Of a stretch of DNA of 31,879 nucleotides, positions 31,401 through 31,879 are shown one piece after another. The stretch is taken from the IMG/VR virus record IMGVR_UViG_3300027782_000240, positions 1-31,879 of that record. One strand, 5' to 3'. This DNA is from a virus. The translations under genes were made by a program, and so were the position numbers. The notes under the pieces were generated by a model. That model was given only the letters and a program-made list of their open reading frames with translations, ran no database searches and was not told the DNA's origin. Each line of letters starts with the position of its first letter. Position 1 is the stretch's first letter.

Positions 31401-31879
31401 ACATTGCCTGTGGCTAACACAATAATTCACACAGACATTGTAGAACTGCCGTTCAAAGACAGAAAGCCTGGCACTGACTATTATATAAACTGGACTGCCG
31501 GCGTAGTTACCAATTGCACCTGTGAAAATGATGCAATCGAAGTATCAGAAAATTGGACATTTACAACCAGTCTTACACCAGTAACAGCCTTGGTCAAACC
31601 AGGTGGTGCCGCTCAGTTCACATACGATATTAACGACCAAAGAACTAACAAAGGAGCAAAAATACAGTTTACTCCGACACCGTTAGGCACATTGTGTTTG
31701 ACCAATCAAACACTGGTATTGACCTTTGGCACAAAGATGAAAAAAGGGTCAGGCAGTGTGACATTCACTGACAGGCTTACAGGCACCGTAGCAGCCAGTC
31801 TAAGTGTCAGTGCCGCCACTGTGAGCGTAGAAGGAGATAAAACACCAGCAGGTGTTGCAATTCCAGTAGGCACTAAAAT
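28446..31879 (+). CDS. Tail-tip / central fibre protein, N-terminal part (runs off the window)
   Basis: An ATG at 28446 within ATGA opens a frame with no stop to the window end (1,144 residues). N-terminus: SFLSDIVDFGKTAVGIVSGN and LARTAILGYAVNRL, then an IPVLYGSAFFGGNIIDA segment, as in lambda J-like/TipJ tail-tip proteins. Strand-rich domains follow; a hydrophobic stretch GGLLGALSLVSLLSKVSDLF lies at about residues 640-660. The last third (from about nt 31300) has bacterial Ig-like repeats. Joined with nt 1-740 through the shared AAAT it makes 1,389 residues. It forms the tip that contacts the host and receives the fibres encoded downstream. Confidence 0.88.
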   Translation, partial: MSFLSDIVDFGKTAVGIVSGNSIFGTLARTAILGYAVNRLSQSANKGQDSGTNNIDEGVRLQVKPNADSKIPVLYGSAFFGGNIIDAAMTNSNKTMWFALALTEKTGSLYSTSAATTYLLNNVYLNDQRVQFQGDGITVDYTLDRAGTIDRNASGLIQIYFYAGGRTAGQKPVGFAGAVANAETLFPNWTSGTHALTNVVFALVKVDYNRDKGITGLPDVKFNIASSMFTPGDVIYDYLTNTTYGAGISAGDILTTDITALNTYSLASVAYADQGTGAQTLGDRYQINGLIDTANTVLDNSEAILNATASWLSYDTHEGKWGVIINKAETSVAAFNDTNIIGNISVSGTGLQDLYNAVKVQFPHRELRDSADFYNISVPTSSVPADWSPFSLNTNEEPKTLNITYDIINEPVQAQMLGLIELKQSRIDKVIQFKTDWTYYNLKAGDVIDVTNSRFGFSAKLFRIIAVKEQQDNDGALMMDITALEYNVNVYSVADLYRFTRSDANGIITFGSIGTPGTPTVSKVEIDSRPRVQISTTAPTGIVEAIEFWLSNDVSLADANRSYRVISVERPVGGGVYTSGTAVTFEYDSVSSSDFVVKTRGINTATTGPFSAVSGLVNFVPRQTTQAIDSSTSLFNSTGGLLGALSLVSLLSKVSDLFGSGDTSKSLFTRIFETFQSTTGLDILGQASGGSLVVASNLTVKADTVNLTTAATSVDFKTPLLATGGPAVEVKIKPGVKNKDILAYNKETAQWQTISDCVVCDFVNTPPADEASTPCKLIVASKSPASNFGGVDANTDVCVASSNVPFVGSYFIQFNLQQERLGRTPGLASTITTTTEYKYKIAQAGTTDFTFWGAANNTVGTEWFATSPATNFPTGKTLDVITVGKRYKIRTVGSTTTAQWRSIGVDDAATPAVDLEFIATATLSPVYVGSGTVKEATGSGWVYGPPGAFKTSVNTPGFVAKSAVSQLVKGTGSFKLYTTNGDLVETLPVANTIIHTDIVELPFKDRKPGTDYYINWTAGVVTNCTCENDAIEVSENWTFTTSLTPVTALVKPGGAAQFTYDINDQRTNKGAKIQFTPTPLGTLCLTNQTLVLTFGTKMKKGSGSVTFTDRLTGTVAASLSVSAATVSVEGDKTPAGVAIPVGTK

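Noticed and set aside
1-31879. CRISPR arrays, insertion sequences, integrase and attachment sites
   Set aside because: No regularly spaced repeats, transposase, recombinase motif or terminal inverted repeats were seen; the only long exact repeat is inside the fibre gene.

Overview
The window looks like a complete or near-complete genome (about 32 kb) of a tailed double-stranded DNA phage, probably a siphovirus from an environmental (aquatic metagenome-like) source. Every supported gene is on the + strand. There is a full head-tail set (terminase, portal, scaffold, capsid, tail tube, frameshifted tail chaperone, long tape measure, tail tip) and about 10 kb of tail-fibre genes. I see no integrase, repressor, DNA or RNA polymerase, primase or endolysin. 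The host cannot be named; near-consensus sigma70 promoters and Shine-Dalgarno sites show that a bacterial sigma70-type polymerase and ribosome are used.

The ends appear to join. The last four bases match the first four (AAAT). Collapsing them carries the open tail-tip gene that runs off the right end (from 28446) in frame into the open fragment at the left end (to 740), giving one gene of 1,389 codons plus stop. The map is therefore probably circular or circularly permuted, cut inside this gene.

Layout: 1-740 is the end of the tail-tip gene. 757-10420 holds tail-fibre and adhesin genes (a DUF285/BspA-repeat protein, a small structural protein, a repetitive fibre, an unknown surface protein, and a 1,196-residue repeat protein with a LamG-like domain). 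10431-11594 holds a small Ig-like protein, an XhlA-like membrane protein and two cysteine-rich proteins. 11595-16988 is the likely early/accessory region. It has five sigma70 promoters, several terminators, small unknown genes, an AAA+ ATPase, two NUMOD-like proteins and an HNH-like protein. Inside it, about 12130-12700 has no credible gene but many strong hairpins, including a GNRA-capped hairpin and a loop-to-downstream pairing; I read it as a large structured non-coding RNA. 17034-28449 plus 28446 to the end is the packaging, head and tail operon: small terminase, two tiny membrane proteins in a T7-like lysis position, large terminase, portal, endonuclease VII, scaffold, capsid, connectors, tail tube, G/GT chaperones with a lambda-type slippery site, tape measure, distal tail proteins and tail tip.

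Working model: sigma70 promoters at about 11747, 12745, 13505 and 13892 drive early genes and perhaps the RNA; NATAAATA boxes ahead of 16010, 17034, 20909 and 23979 may drive later genes, some as leaderless mRNAs. Many genes are translationally coupled by TAATG or ATGA overlaps. All functions come from reading motifs and gene order by eye; no database search was run.
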